Shown here: positions 1 to 5,438 of the stretch, piece after piece
How positions within the stretch are numbered: the first letter of the stretch is position 1
Layout of the letters: each line of letters opens with the position of its first letter
DNA from: JABWBR01 sp036741235
GTDB taxonomy: Bacteria; Bacteroidota; Bacteroidia; Chitinophagales; Saprospiraceae
Reading direction: 5' to 3'
DNA length: 5,438 nt
Assembly: GCA_036741235.1 (NCBI GenBank)
Contig: DAINSQ010000243.1
Location: 1-5,438 of the forward strand
The notes under the pieces: model-generated
What the model was told of the DNA's origin: nothing
The model's database searches: none
The model's input: the letters and a program-made list of their open reading frames with translations, nothing else
Made by a program: the position numbers and the translations under genes

Positions 1-63
1 CTAATCAGCACATCAGCACATTAACTAATCAGCACATTAACTAATCAGCACATTAGCACATTA
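1..63 (-). repeat. Degenerate short tandem repeat at the 3' end of the FkbM gene
   Basis: On the minus strand this stretch is a run of 8-base units of the form TRAT followed by GTGC or TAGT, for example TAATGTGC and TGATTAGT. They combine into nearly identical 16-base copies at 25-40 and 41-56, with partial copies at 1-13 and 14-24. The array covers the last five codons and the TGA stop of the methyltransferase gene and continues to the window edge, so its full length is unknown. The 11-base word TGATTAGTTAA occurs twice (47-37 and 31-21) and has TGA, TAG and TAA in three different frames. The repeat itself is read directly. That it arose by slippage from the gene end is inference. Similar low-complexity words at gene ends in Bacteroidota are something I recall but cannot check here. 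Confidence 0.85.
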
Positions 64-950
64 TCCGACTCCATCCCGTTTTTCAGCAAATAATCATCTA
101 AATCATCAACGGGGTATAATTCGCCGTCGGCATTTATTAAATAAGTGTGGTAGCCATTTTTTCTCATCAAATCAACTGCCTGGCGGTGCGATTCATTTTT
201 GCGATCGGGGTGGAGGTATTCCATTACAATTGGGGTTTTTTCAGGGGTTGCCATCAACTTTTTCAAACCCGAAATCACCTGATATTCGGCGCCTTCTACG
301 TCGATTTTAATAACACTTGGCTGAATATTATTTTTTTCAATAAAATCATCCAATATAATAGCCTCAATTTCAATTTTTCGGGGCCGGTATTTTAAAAACC
401 ATTTTTCATTTTTAAATTGATCGATATTCAGTGAATTATATTCGGAATACAGTACCGGAAATTCGTGAAAAACAAGCAATTCATTTTTATCAGAAACCGC
501 ATTATTCAGGCAAGTAATATTATCTGCATATTGGGTATTTTTTTTCAATAACGAAAACGTACTTTTTGAAGCCTCAAAAGAAAAAACCCTGCCTTCGCTT
601 TTTATGAGAGCTGCGGCCAGCAGTGAAAAATAGCCGAAATGGGCGCCGACGTCTATAAAAACATCTCCCGGTTTCAGTTGTCTGATCAGCCATTTTGCCA
701 GTCTGATTTCCGAGTCGTGCGATTTGCCGCCGGTGAGGTAAATATCGGCGCCTGCGGGAAGCACCACGTACATATCGCCGCCAAAAAAGGCGGCTGTTTT
801 TATGATAATACCTTTTTTAGTAAACGGATAAATCAACTTCTTAAATCCGATACTCCATACATACCGGAAAGGATGGGCCTGCAGTCGCCGCCATTTTGAA
901 CCGGTAGCCAGCAATTGCACCTGTTCCAATTGTTTCAGCAACTGATGCAT
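45..950 (-). CDS. FkbM-family SAM-dependent methyltransferase
   Basis: A 301-residue protein with the FkbM-type Rossmann methyltransferase fold. SAM motif I, VFIDVGAHFGYFSLLAA, is at residues 97-113. The acidic residue expected to hold the ribose is E126 (FEAS). The hallmark family motif IKIDVEGAE is at 214-222, and a TPIVMEY strand follows at 239-245. The first 60 or so residues are basic and aromatic and were not recognised as a domain. Family members usually O-methylate sugars, lipids or secondary metabolites; the substrate here is unknown, and a surface-glycan role is only a guess. No signal peptide or membrane segment is evident, so it is probably cytosolic. The chosen ATG overlaps the upstream queD-like stop by one base and has GGGAGG seven bases before it. 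An in-frame ATG at 965 would add five residues. The frame stays open back to 1571, but that part is antisense-free overlap with queD and is not coding. Base composition is much more A+T-rich than its neighbours (hand count about 30% G+C for 301-600), suggesting foreign origin. The C-terminal NVLMC is encoded by the tandem repeat. Confidence 0.92.
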   Translation of the reverse strand: MHQLLKQLEQVQLLATGSKWRRLQAHPFRYVWSIGFKKLIYPFTKKGIIIKTAAFFGGDMYVVLPAGADIYLTGGKSHDSEIRLAKWLIRQLKPGDVFIDVGAHFGYFSLLAAALIKSEGRVFSFEASKSTFSLLKKNTQYADNITCLNNAVSDKNELLVFHEFPVLYSEYNSLNIDQFKNEKWFLKYRPRKIEIEAIILDDFIEKNNIQPSVIKIDVEGAEYQVISGLKKLMATPEKTPIVMEYLHPDRKNESHRQAVDLMRKNGYHTYLINADGELYPVDDLDDYLLKNGMESDNVLMC

Positions 951-1384
951 CACGCTGCCTCCCATTCGGCAAAAGAAGTTGCCGTTTCGTATAATCGTAT
1001 TTTGCAGAGCGTGACATGATCCGGCAGTGCTGCCCGCAGTTTGTCGGCGATATACAAAATCAGGTTTTCGCTGGTAGGCTGAAAAGGCAGCAGAACCACT
1101 TTTTCGGAATATTGCTGGAGCGTCGCCAACAGATCGGCGGGAGCGTGCTGCGGCATCAACAGGGCGTGGTCGAATTGCGACACCACCTCGCGGCTGACGA
1201 TAGCCTTGAGGTCTTTGAAGTCGATGACCATGCCGTCTTTGGGATGACCGGGGTGTTGCAGCGGCACGCCCTGCACCGTCACCTCCAGCCGGAAAGAATG
1301 GCCGTGAATATTTTTGCAGGAGCCGTCGTAGCCTGGCAGCGCATGTGCCATTTCGAAGTCGAAAATTTTGGTGAGCCTGATCAT
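950..1384 (-). CDS. queD: 6-carboxy-5,6,7,8-tetrahydropterin synthase (QueD / PTPS family)
   Basis: A 144-residue T-fold enzyme of the 6-pyruvoyl-tetrahydropterin synthase family. QueD converts 7,8-dihydroneopterin triphosphate to 6-carboxytetrahydropterin, the first step after GTP cyclohydrolase towards preQ0 and queuosine. The three zinc-ligand histidines are H14 (in FEMAHAL), H27 and H29. C23 sits in the CxxxHGH arrangement (23-29) typical of QueD. The catalytic partners D72-H73 (FDHALL), the PTSEN motif (103-107) and the late glutamate E133 (LYET) are all present. Length and the N-terminus MIRLTKIF fit the family, and nothing is truncated. The ATG follows a perfect TAnnTTTG element by only seven bases. 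The gene lies 87 bp downstream of the nucleotidyltransferase gene and overlaps the FkbM gene by one base. No other queuosine genes are in the window, so assignment to QueD rather than another PTPS-type enzyme rests on the CxxxHGH motif and overall resemblance. Confidence 0.93.
   Translation of the reverse strand: MIRLTKIFDFEMAHALPGYDGSCKNIHGHSFRLEVTVQGVPLQHPGHPKDGMVIDFKDLKAIVSREVVSQFDHALLMPQHAPADLLATLQQYSEKVVLLPFQPTSENLILYIADKLRAALPDHVTLCKIRLYETATSFAEWEAA
958..963 (-). promoter_or_regulatory. Shine-Dalgarno-like site for the FkbM gene inside queD
   Basis: GGGAGG lies seven bases before the ATG at 950 and within the last codons of the queD-like gene. It favours the 950 start over the in-frame ATG at 965, because the site overlaps the latter. 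Together with the TGATG overlap it suggests translational coupling. Bacteroidota rely little on such sites, so the match may be partly chance (it encodes Trp-Glu-Ala). Confidence 0.45.
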
Positions 1385-1391
1385 AGCAGGA

Positions 1392-1399
1392 CAAATTTA
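1392..1399 (-). promoter_or_regulatory. Bacteroidota-type -7 promoter element before queD
   Basis: TAAATTTG on the minus strand matches the Bacteroidota -7 consensus TAnnTTTG exactly. A T-run (TTTTT) lies roughly at the -33 position, but the usual TTTG is not perfect there. Only seven bases separate the element from the queD ATG, so transcription would begin at or within a few bases of the start codon, giving a leaderless or nearly leaderless mRNA. It would drive queD and the FkbM gene apart from the nucleotidyltransferase gene. Confidence 0.5.
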
Positions 1400-1471
1400 C
1401 AAAATGACTCAATGAAAAAGCAGCTCCCTTTGGTTCAATGCAATAGTCTGCCTTTAATAAGATACTATCTC

Positions 1472-2377
1472 CTAATTCCAAAGCCCATGCGGATACACGC
1501 CCTCGCGGGTGAGCCGGGCAAAAGCCTCCTGCACCGTCGTTTTGTCCTCCTGGTAAGTCACACCGTACCACTGTTCATCGGTGGGCAGAACGCTGAGTTG
1601 GATGCGCCCTTCCTGAATGAGGTCGTTCACTGCAAAGGGGATATAAAATTCCGCCTTTGGATTTTGGTAGTTTTTTTCAAAAAAGGCGACAAATTGCCGG
1701 TGAAGGTGTTCGAAAACAGAAGGATGGAAACCCCACAGATTCATCGACACCACGGCATTATCGCTGATGGGATGCATCTGCTGGTTATCATCGGCAAATA
1801 AAATACCGCCGTCGGGCATACGCTGAATTTTAGTGCGTTCCACAACATTGGTCATCAGGCGTCGTTCGTCCATTTCGCAAACGCCGCGCGACACGGCGCC
1901 GTTTTCCGATAGCGTATTGCGCAGCAGATAACCCACCATAGCATAGTGATCGGGGGCGCAGTCGGTGGTAAGAAAACCGGCAAGTGTCTGAAAAGCAGTC
2001 ACGCCGTAATAGTCGTCGGCATTAATCACCGCAAAAGGTTCGCGGATAACCGGCGCCGCCATGAGTATCGCGTGGCCGGTGCCCCAGGGTTTTTCGCGCT
2101 GGGGCCATTGGCTGATGCCTTCCACAGGGCTGGTTGTCTCCTGAAAAATATACTCCACGGCAATCCGGCTGTCGAATTTGCCGGCGAATTTCTCTTTAAA
2201 CGCCGTTTCGATACTGCGGCGGATCACAAACACCACCTTGCCAAATCCGGCGCGGATAGCGTCGTAAACGGAATAATCGATAATAGCTTCGCCGGCGGGG
2301 CCGATGCCGTCCACCTGTTTGAGACCGCCGTAGCGGCTGCCGATGCCTGCTGCGAGTACGAGTAGGGTTGGTTTCAC
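1472..2377 (-). CDS. Sugar-phosphate nucleotidyltransferase family protein
   Basis: A 301-residue protein of the NTP-transferase (GT-A-like) superfamily, which joins a nucleoside triphosphate to a sugar phosphate to make an activated sugar. Numbering from the GTG start, the nucleotide-binding signature LAAGIGSRYGGLKQ spans 8-21, GPAGE 26-30, KPWGTGHA 96-103 and the metal-binding strand VINADDYYG 117-125 with D121. The C-terminal half carries no hexapeptide repeats or second enzyme domain that I can see. The start is set at GTG 2377, because family members begin immediately before the TLLVLAAG strand. The frame stays open for 47 more codons to an ATG at 2518, but that extension (with runs such as NNNHN) looks non-coding. 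No Shine-Dalgarno site is visible; an AT-rich TATATAAT lies about 20 bases upstream of the GTG. The exact sugar and nucleotide are unknown. A role in cell-envelope or exopolysaccharide precursor supply is plausible, and the FkbM gene two positions downstream would fit it, but this is inference. Confidence 0.87.
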   Translation of the reverse strand: MKPTLLVLAAGIGSRYGGLKQVDGIGPAGEAIIDYSVYDAIRAGFGKVVFVIRRSIETAFKEKFAGKFDSRIAVEYIFQETTSPVEGISQWPQREKPWGTGHAILMAAPVIREPFAVINADDYYGVTAFQTLAGFLTTDCAPDHYAMVGYLLRNTLSENGAVSRGVCEMDERRLMTNVVERTKIQRMPDGGILFADDNQQMHPISDNAVVSMNLWGFHPSVFEHLHRQFVAFFEKNYQNPKAEFYIPFAVNDLIQEGRIQLSVLPTDEQWYGVTYQEDKTTVQEAFARLTREGVYPHGLWN

Positions 2378-2543
2378 GTTGTGATTGTTATTGCAGATTA
2401 TATACAATAAAGAGAGGGTTTTGGTTTTATGTAGCAGCGGGGATATTGCCTGAACAATCAAAAGCCCTTGGCGGGTACGATTGCTCAACTGGTTTAAAAT
2501 ATTATCATTTTTAGGCAAACCATGTAACCAGGAGGTCAGGGAA

Positions 2544-2575
2544 TATAGACGCGATTAATCGTGTTTCTACGCGTC
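2544..2575. repeat. Imperfect palindrome with extra inverted GACGCG arm
   Basis: The core GATTAATC (2553-2560) is a perfect 8-bp palindrome. Pairing continues outward for ten successive positions (2547-2556 with 2557-2566), broken only by two G-T pairs that would be tolerated as G-U in plus-strand RNA. After one mismatch there are two more pairs. The left-arm word GACGCG (2548-2553) appears again inverted as CGCGTC at 2570-2575, so two alternative hairpins can form. It may be a decayed copy of a dispersed palindromic repeat, an operator, or a leader structure. Its sequence resembles a 16-bp NrdR box only partly (11 of 16 positions against acacaatatattgtgt at 2549-2564). Confidence 0.55.
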
Positions 2576-2737
2576 GCTGTCCACCGATTGTTAGCGAACC
2601 CGGTGAATTCAGAAAAACATAATTGTAAAACCAGCTATAAAATGTGCACAAAAAGTTATGCCATACCGTTATCAATCGCATTCCGTCAATGAAAAAAATC
2701 ACCGCGAGGTAAACTAAAAAGTTGCCTGGTAAGGTTG

Positions 2738-2744
2738 TATCTTG
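2738..2744 (+). promoter_or_regulatory. Weak candidate -7 element for the reductase gene
   Basis: TATCTTG resembles TAnnTTTG with one T missing and lies 21 bases before the reductase ATG. A TTG at 2722-2724 is upstream but closer than the usual Bacteroidota -33 spacing. It is the best placed candidate I could find, but the match is poor. Confidence 0.2.
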
Positions 2745-2765
2745 TAGGCCAAACATACTGATACT

Positions 2766-5330
2766 ATGGCAACATCCCCTGCAACCAGCAGCCCTAAGGG
2801 CAAAGCGGCAAAAACCTGTTCATTCGAAGAGGCCTTCGCCGCTACTACGGCGTATTTCGGCGGCGACGAACTGGCCGCCAACGTGTGGATCAACAAATAC
2901 GCACTCAAGGACGCCTTCGGCAACCTCTACGAGCGCACCCCCGACGATATGCACCGCCGCATTGCCCGCGAAATTGCCCGCATTGAAGCCAGGTATCCCG
3001 ATCCGCTCAGCGAAGAGGATGTTTTTCAGTTGCTCAGCGACTTCCGCTATATCGTGCCCCAGGGCAGCCCCATGGCGGGCATCGGCAACGACTACCAGGT
3101 GTCTTCGCTGTCCAATTGCTTCGTCATAGGCAACCACGCCGATTCCTACGGCGGCATCATCCGCACCGACGAAGAACAGGTACAACTCATGAAGCGCCGC
3201 GGCGGCGTAGGCCACGACCTGTCGCATATCCGCCCCAAAGGCAGCCCGGTGATGAACTCCGCCCTCTCGTCTACGGGCATCGCGCCGTTTATGGAGCGTT
3301 ACTCCAACTCTACCCGCGAAGTGGCCCAGGACGGCCGTCGCGGCGCGCTTATGCTCACTATTTCTATTAAACACCCCGATGCGGAGAATTTTATCGACGC
3401 CAAACTGGAGCAGGGCAAGGTGACCGGCGCCAATGTGTCGGTGCGCATTGACGATGCGTTTATGAAGGCCGCTATGGCCGGCCAACCCTATCAGCAGCAA
3501 TTCCCGGTTGATAGCGCTTCGCCTGCTTTTGTTAAAAAAATCGACGCTTCGCAACTGTGGCACAAAATCATCTACAACGCCTGGAAATCCGCCGAGCCGG
3601 GCGTGTTGTTCTGGGATACTATCCTGCGCGAATCGGTGCCCGATTGCTATGCCGATCTGGGCTACCGCACCATCTCTACCAACCCCTGCGGCGAAATACC
3701 GCTGTGCCCCTACGATAGCTGTCGCCTGCTTGCGATCAACCTGTATAGTTATGTAGAAAACCCATTCACGCCCCAGGCGCGGTTTGATTTCGACAAATTT
3801 GCCCGCCACGTGCAATTTGCCCAGCGGATCATGGACGATATCATCGATCTGGAATTGGAGAAAATTGACCGTATCGAAGAGAAAGTCGGCAAAGACCCCG
3901 AAAACGACGATATCAAAGACGTTGAAAGGCAACTGTGGAAGAAAATCCGCAAAACCTGCCTCGAAGGCCGCCGCACCGGCGTGGGTATTACCGCCGAAGG
4001 CGATATGCTGGCCGCATTGGGACTGCGCTACGGCAGCGATGAAGCTATCGCTTTTGCCGTTGACGTACAACGCACCGTAGCGCTCAACGCCTACCGCGCC
4101 TCCGTGGATATGGCCCGCGAACGCGGCCCATTTCCTATCTACGACGCCAGCAGGGAGATGAAAAATCCTTTTATCAACAGACTGCGCGAGTCCGACCCGA
4201 CCCTCTACGACGATATGTTGAAATATGGCCGCCGCAACATCGCCCTGCTCACCATAGCGCCCACGGGCACAACGAGTCTGATGACCCAAACCACTTCGGG
4301 TATAGAACCTGTATTTATGGTGAGCTACAAGCGCCGCCGCAAAGTGAACCCCAACGACAAAGCCGCCAAAGTGACTTTCATCGATGAGGTGGGCGACCAT
4401 TGGGAAGAATACCACGTATTCCACCACCGCTTCGTCGACTGGCTCAAGGCCCGCAACGAAAACGTGGAGGCCGTCACCCGTCTGTCCGCCGAAGAACTGC
4501 AAGCCCTCATCCAACAATCGCCCTATCACAAAGCCACGGCCAACGACGTCGACTGGGTGCAGAAGGTGAAGATGCAGGGCGCCATCCAGAAATGGGTCGA
4601 CCACTCGATTTCGGTGACGGTGAACGTACCCGAGGATACGCCGGTAGAAATGGTAAAACAAATCTACCAGACGAGTTGGGAGGCCGGCTGCAAAGGCTGT
4701 ACCATCTACCGCGACGGCTCGCGCTCGGGCGTACTGGTGGCTGACACGCCAAAGTCGGCCCAAAAGCAAGTCTTCCACGAAACCATGCCCCCCAAGCGCC
4801 CCGAGCGCCTTGAAGCCAATATTGTGCGCTTCATGAACAATGACGAACCATGGATGGCGTTTATCGGACTGTACGAAGGCAAACCCTACGAGATCTTTAC
4901 TGGAAGGGCCGAAGATATCTTCAAACTTCCCGACTACGTTAAAACGGGGTGGATCATGAAAACCAAGGACCCCAACAACGGCAATCGCTATGACTTCCAG
5001 TTTGTAGACCGCGACGGCTACCGTGTGACCATCGAGGGACTTTCGAGGTCGTTTAACAAGACCTTCTGGAATTACGCCCGCCTCATCTCCGGTGTGATGC
5101 GCCACGGCATGCCTTTGCAGCACATGGTGGACCTGATCGATAGCCTCAATGTGGAAGAAGAATACATCAATACCTGGAAAAACGGCGTGATCCGCGCCCT
5201 GAAGCAATATATCCCCGACGGCACCCGCGCTGTGAAGGCCCAGTGCCCCTCCTGCCACGACCCGGAGGGCCTGCTCTACACCGAAGGATGCCTGCGCTGC
5301 AAGAGCTGCGGCTATTCGGAGTGTGGATAG
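2766..5330 (+). CDS. nrdJ: Adenosylcobalamin-dependent (class II) ribonucleoside-diphosphate reductase
   Basis: An 854-residue cytosolic enzyme that reduces ribonucleotides to deoxyribonucleotides, using coenzyme B12 to generate its thiyl radical. It needs neither a partner radical subunit nor oxygen. Visible residues are the redox cysteine C118 (SLSNCF), the active-site motif NPCGEIP at 306-312 with N306, C308 (thiyl radical) and E310, and the second redox cysteine C319. The 11-residue C308-C319 spacing agrees with what I recall for the Thermotoga class II enzyme. The phosphate-binding PTGTTS is at 499-504, and the class II-like GCKGCTIYRDGSR is at 641-653. A charged helical segment (about 363-400) precedes GRRTGVG, and a C-terminal domain starts near KRPERL. 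The tail has six cysteines (C827, C830, C842, C845, C848, C853), fitting a metal-binding knuckle plus the mobile C848/C853 pair that would re-reduce the active site. No N-terminal ATP cone is present. An in-frame TAG at 2745 makes ATG 2766 the first possible start. No Shine-Dalgarno site precedes it. It is transcribed alone in this window; no nrdA/nrdB-type genes are nearby. Confidence 0.96.
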   Translation: MATSPATSSPKGKAAKTCSFEEAFAATTAYFGGDELAANVWINKYALKDAFGNLYERTPDDMHRRIAREIARIEARYPDPLSEEDVFQLLSDFRYIVPQGSPMAGIGNDYQVSSLSNCFVIGNHADSYGGIIRTDEEQVQLMKRRGGVGHDLSHIRPKGSPVMNSALSSTGIAPFMERYSNSTREVAQDGRRGALMLTISIKHPDAENFIDAKLEQGKVTGANVSVRIDDAFMKAAMAGQPYQQQFPVDSASPAFVKKIDASQLWHKIIYNAWKSAEPGVLFWDTILRESVPDCYADLGYRTISTNPCGEIPLCPYDSCRLLAINLYSYVENPFTPQARFDFDKFARHVQFAQRIMDDIIDLELEKIDRIEEKVGKDPENDDIKDVERQLWKKIRKTCLEGRRTGVGITAEGDMLAALGLRYGSDEAIAFAVDVQRTVALNAYRASVDMARERGPFPIYDASREMKNPFINRLRESDPTLYDDMLKYGRRNIALLTIAPTGTTSLMTQTTSGIEPVFMVSYKRRRKVNPNDKAAKVTFIDEVGDHWEEYHVFHHRFVDWLKARNENVEAVTRLSAEELQALIQQSPYHKATANDVDWVQKVKMQGAIQKWVDHSISVTVNVPEDTPVEMVKQIYQTSWEAGCKGCTIYRDGSRSGVLVADTPKSAQKQVFHETMPPKRPERLEANIVRFMNNDEPWMAFIGLYEGKPYEIFTGRAEDIFKLPDYVKTGWIMKTKDPNNGNRYDFQFVDRDGYRVTIEGLSRSFNKTFWNYARLISGVMRHGMPLQHMVDLIDSLNVEEEYINTWKNGVIRALKQYIPDGTRAVKAQCPSCHDPEGLLYTEGCLRCKSCGYSECG

Positions 5331-5438
5331 GGAGGTTGCCGGGTTTTACCCCTCTTCAGGCGTTTTAGATCTCAAATAGCAGCTTAGAGCATGTTTGGAC
5401 ATTCGTCAATTGGCTACAAGCGGCAAATTTTGTTTTAT
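5331..5438 (+). other. Non-coding 3' flank of the reductase gene with weak hairpins
   Basis: Just after the stop, GGGT-TTT-ACCC (5341-5351) can form a small hairpin, which GAG 5332-5334 and CTC 5352-5354 could extend across a six-base bulge. No clear T-run follows, so it is a poor intrinsic terminator. A second small hairpin (TTGGCT 5410-5415 with AGC and CAA at 5419-5426) is followed by a T-rich stretch up to the window end, which would fit a terminator slightly better but has a bulge. From about 5387 the sequence changes character, beginning GAGCATGTTTGGAC, possibly the edge of a repeated element. No gene is visible. Confidence 0.35.

Larger units (their letters stand above)
2378..2765. other. 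Divergent intergenic region between the nucleotidyltransferase and reductase genes
   Basis: This 388-bp stretch separates two genes that point away from each other and should hold both promoters. Short open frames cross it, but none shows a recognisable motif or sensible start. The minus-strand side next to the GTG is AT-rich (TATATAAT near 2396-2403). The plus-strand side has a poor TAnnTTTG-like match near 2738. A palindromic block sits at 2544-2575. I looked for a B12 box (GCCACTG core), as expected for a cobalamin riboswitch before a B12-dependent gene, and did not find one. No tRNA-like or other structured RNA was recognised. Confidence 0.6.

Noticed and set aside
951..1571. A 508-codon frame makes the FkbM gene appear to extend upstream across queD to 1571.
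   Set aside because: The extra part lacks family motifs, is rich in Arg/Gly/Ala as expected of a shifted frame, and overlaps the fully conserved queD gene on the same strand. The FkbM protein is complete from 950.
1016..1801. A 261-codon plus-strand frame crossing queD and the end of the nucleotidyltransferase gene.
   Set aside because: It is antisense to two well-supported genes and the 87-bp gap between them, and has no motif of its own.
2549..2564. A firm NrdR box.
   Set aside because: Only 11 of 16 positions agree with the palindromic consensus, and no second box at the usual spacing was found. It is kept only as a hypothesis in the findings.
2511..2756. An 81-codon minus-strand frame filling much of the divergent intergenic region.
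   Set aside because: It has no recognisable domain, spans the palindromic block and both expected promoter areas, and has no start signal. A small membrane-like segment (FLVYLAVIFFIDG) is not enough to support it.
2378..2765. A cobalamin riboswitch was sought before the B12-dependent reductase.
   Set aside because: No GCCACTG-type B12 box or matching stem arrangement was found on the plus strand. A covariance-model search would settle it.
2820..5258. An 812-codon open frame on the minus strand opposite the reductase gene.
   Set aside because: It shows no recognisable motif and is His/Val/Gly-rich. Long antisense frames are expected opposite G+C-rich genes with biased codon use. The reductase on the plus strand has all its catalytic motifs.
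5332..5354. Intrinsic terminator directly after the reductase stop.
   Set aside because: The stem is only GGGT/ACCC with a three-base loop plus a bulged GAG/CTC extension and no T-run, so it is too weak to call.

Overview
The window looks like ordinary chromosomal DNA from a member of the Bacteroidota. This is inferred from the protein types, from a perfect match to the Bacteroidota promoter element TAnnTTTG in front of the queD-like gene, and from the lack of a Shine-Dalgarno site at most starts. I cannot name a genus. Four protein-coding genes are supported. No tRNA, rRNA, CRISPR array or complete mobile element was seen.

Left part (about 1-2377, all on the minus strand, read right to left). 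A sugar-phosphate nucleotidyltransferase-like gene (2377 to 1472, GTG start) is followed after 87 bp by a QueD-type 6-carboxytetrahydropterin synthase (1384 to 950). That gene overlaps by one base (TGATG) with an FkbM-family SAM-dependent methyltransferase (950 to 45). The FkbM gene is clearly richer in A+T than its neighbours. It ends inside a short degenerate tandem repeat (1-63) that supplies its last five codons and its stop, and that carries stop codons in all three frames.

Middle (2378-2765). A 388-bp divergent intergenic region with no convincing gene. It holds an imperfect palindrome (2544-2569) followed by an inverted copy of its GACGCG core. The palindrome could be a degenerate dispersed repeat or an operator. 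No cobalamin-riboswitch B12 box was seen.

Right part (2766-5438, plus strand). One large gene encodes an 854-residue adenosylcobalamin-dependent (class II) ribonucleotide reductase. Its catalytic and redox cysteines, phosphate-binding motif and cysteine-rich C-terminal tail are all intact. About 108 bp of non-coding sequence follows, with a weak hairpin and a possible edge of a repeated element near the window end.

The genes do not form one obvious pathway. queD supplies the 7-deazaguanine (queuosine) route, the reductase supplies deoxyribonucleotides, and the nucleotidyltransferase and FkbM enzyme most plausibly act on sugars or surface glycans, though their substrates cannot be read from the sequence. 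I found no strong candidate for an undescribed system. The most unusual items are the repeat at the FkbM 3' end, the near-leaderless queD promoter and the palindrome upstream of the reductase.
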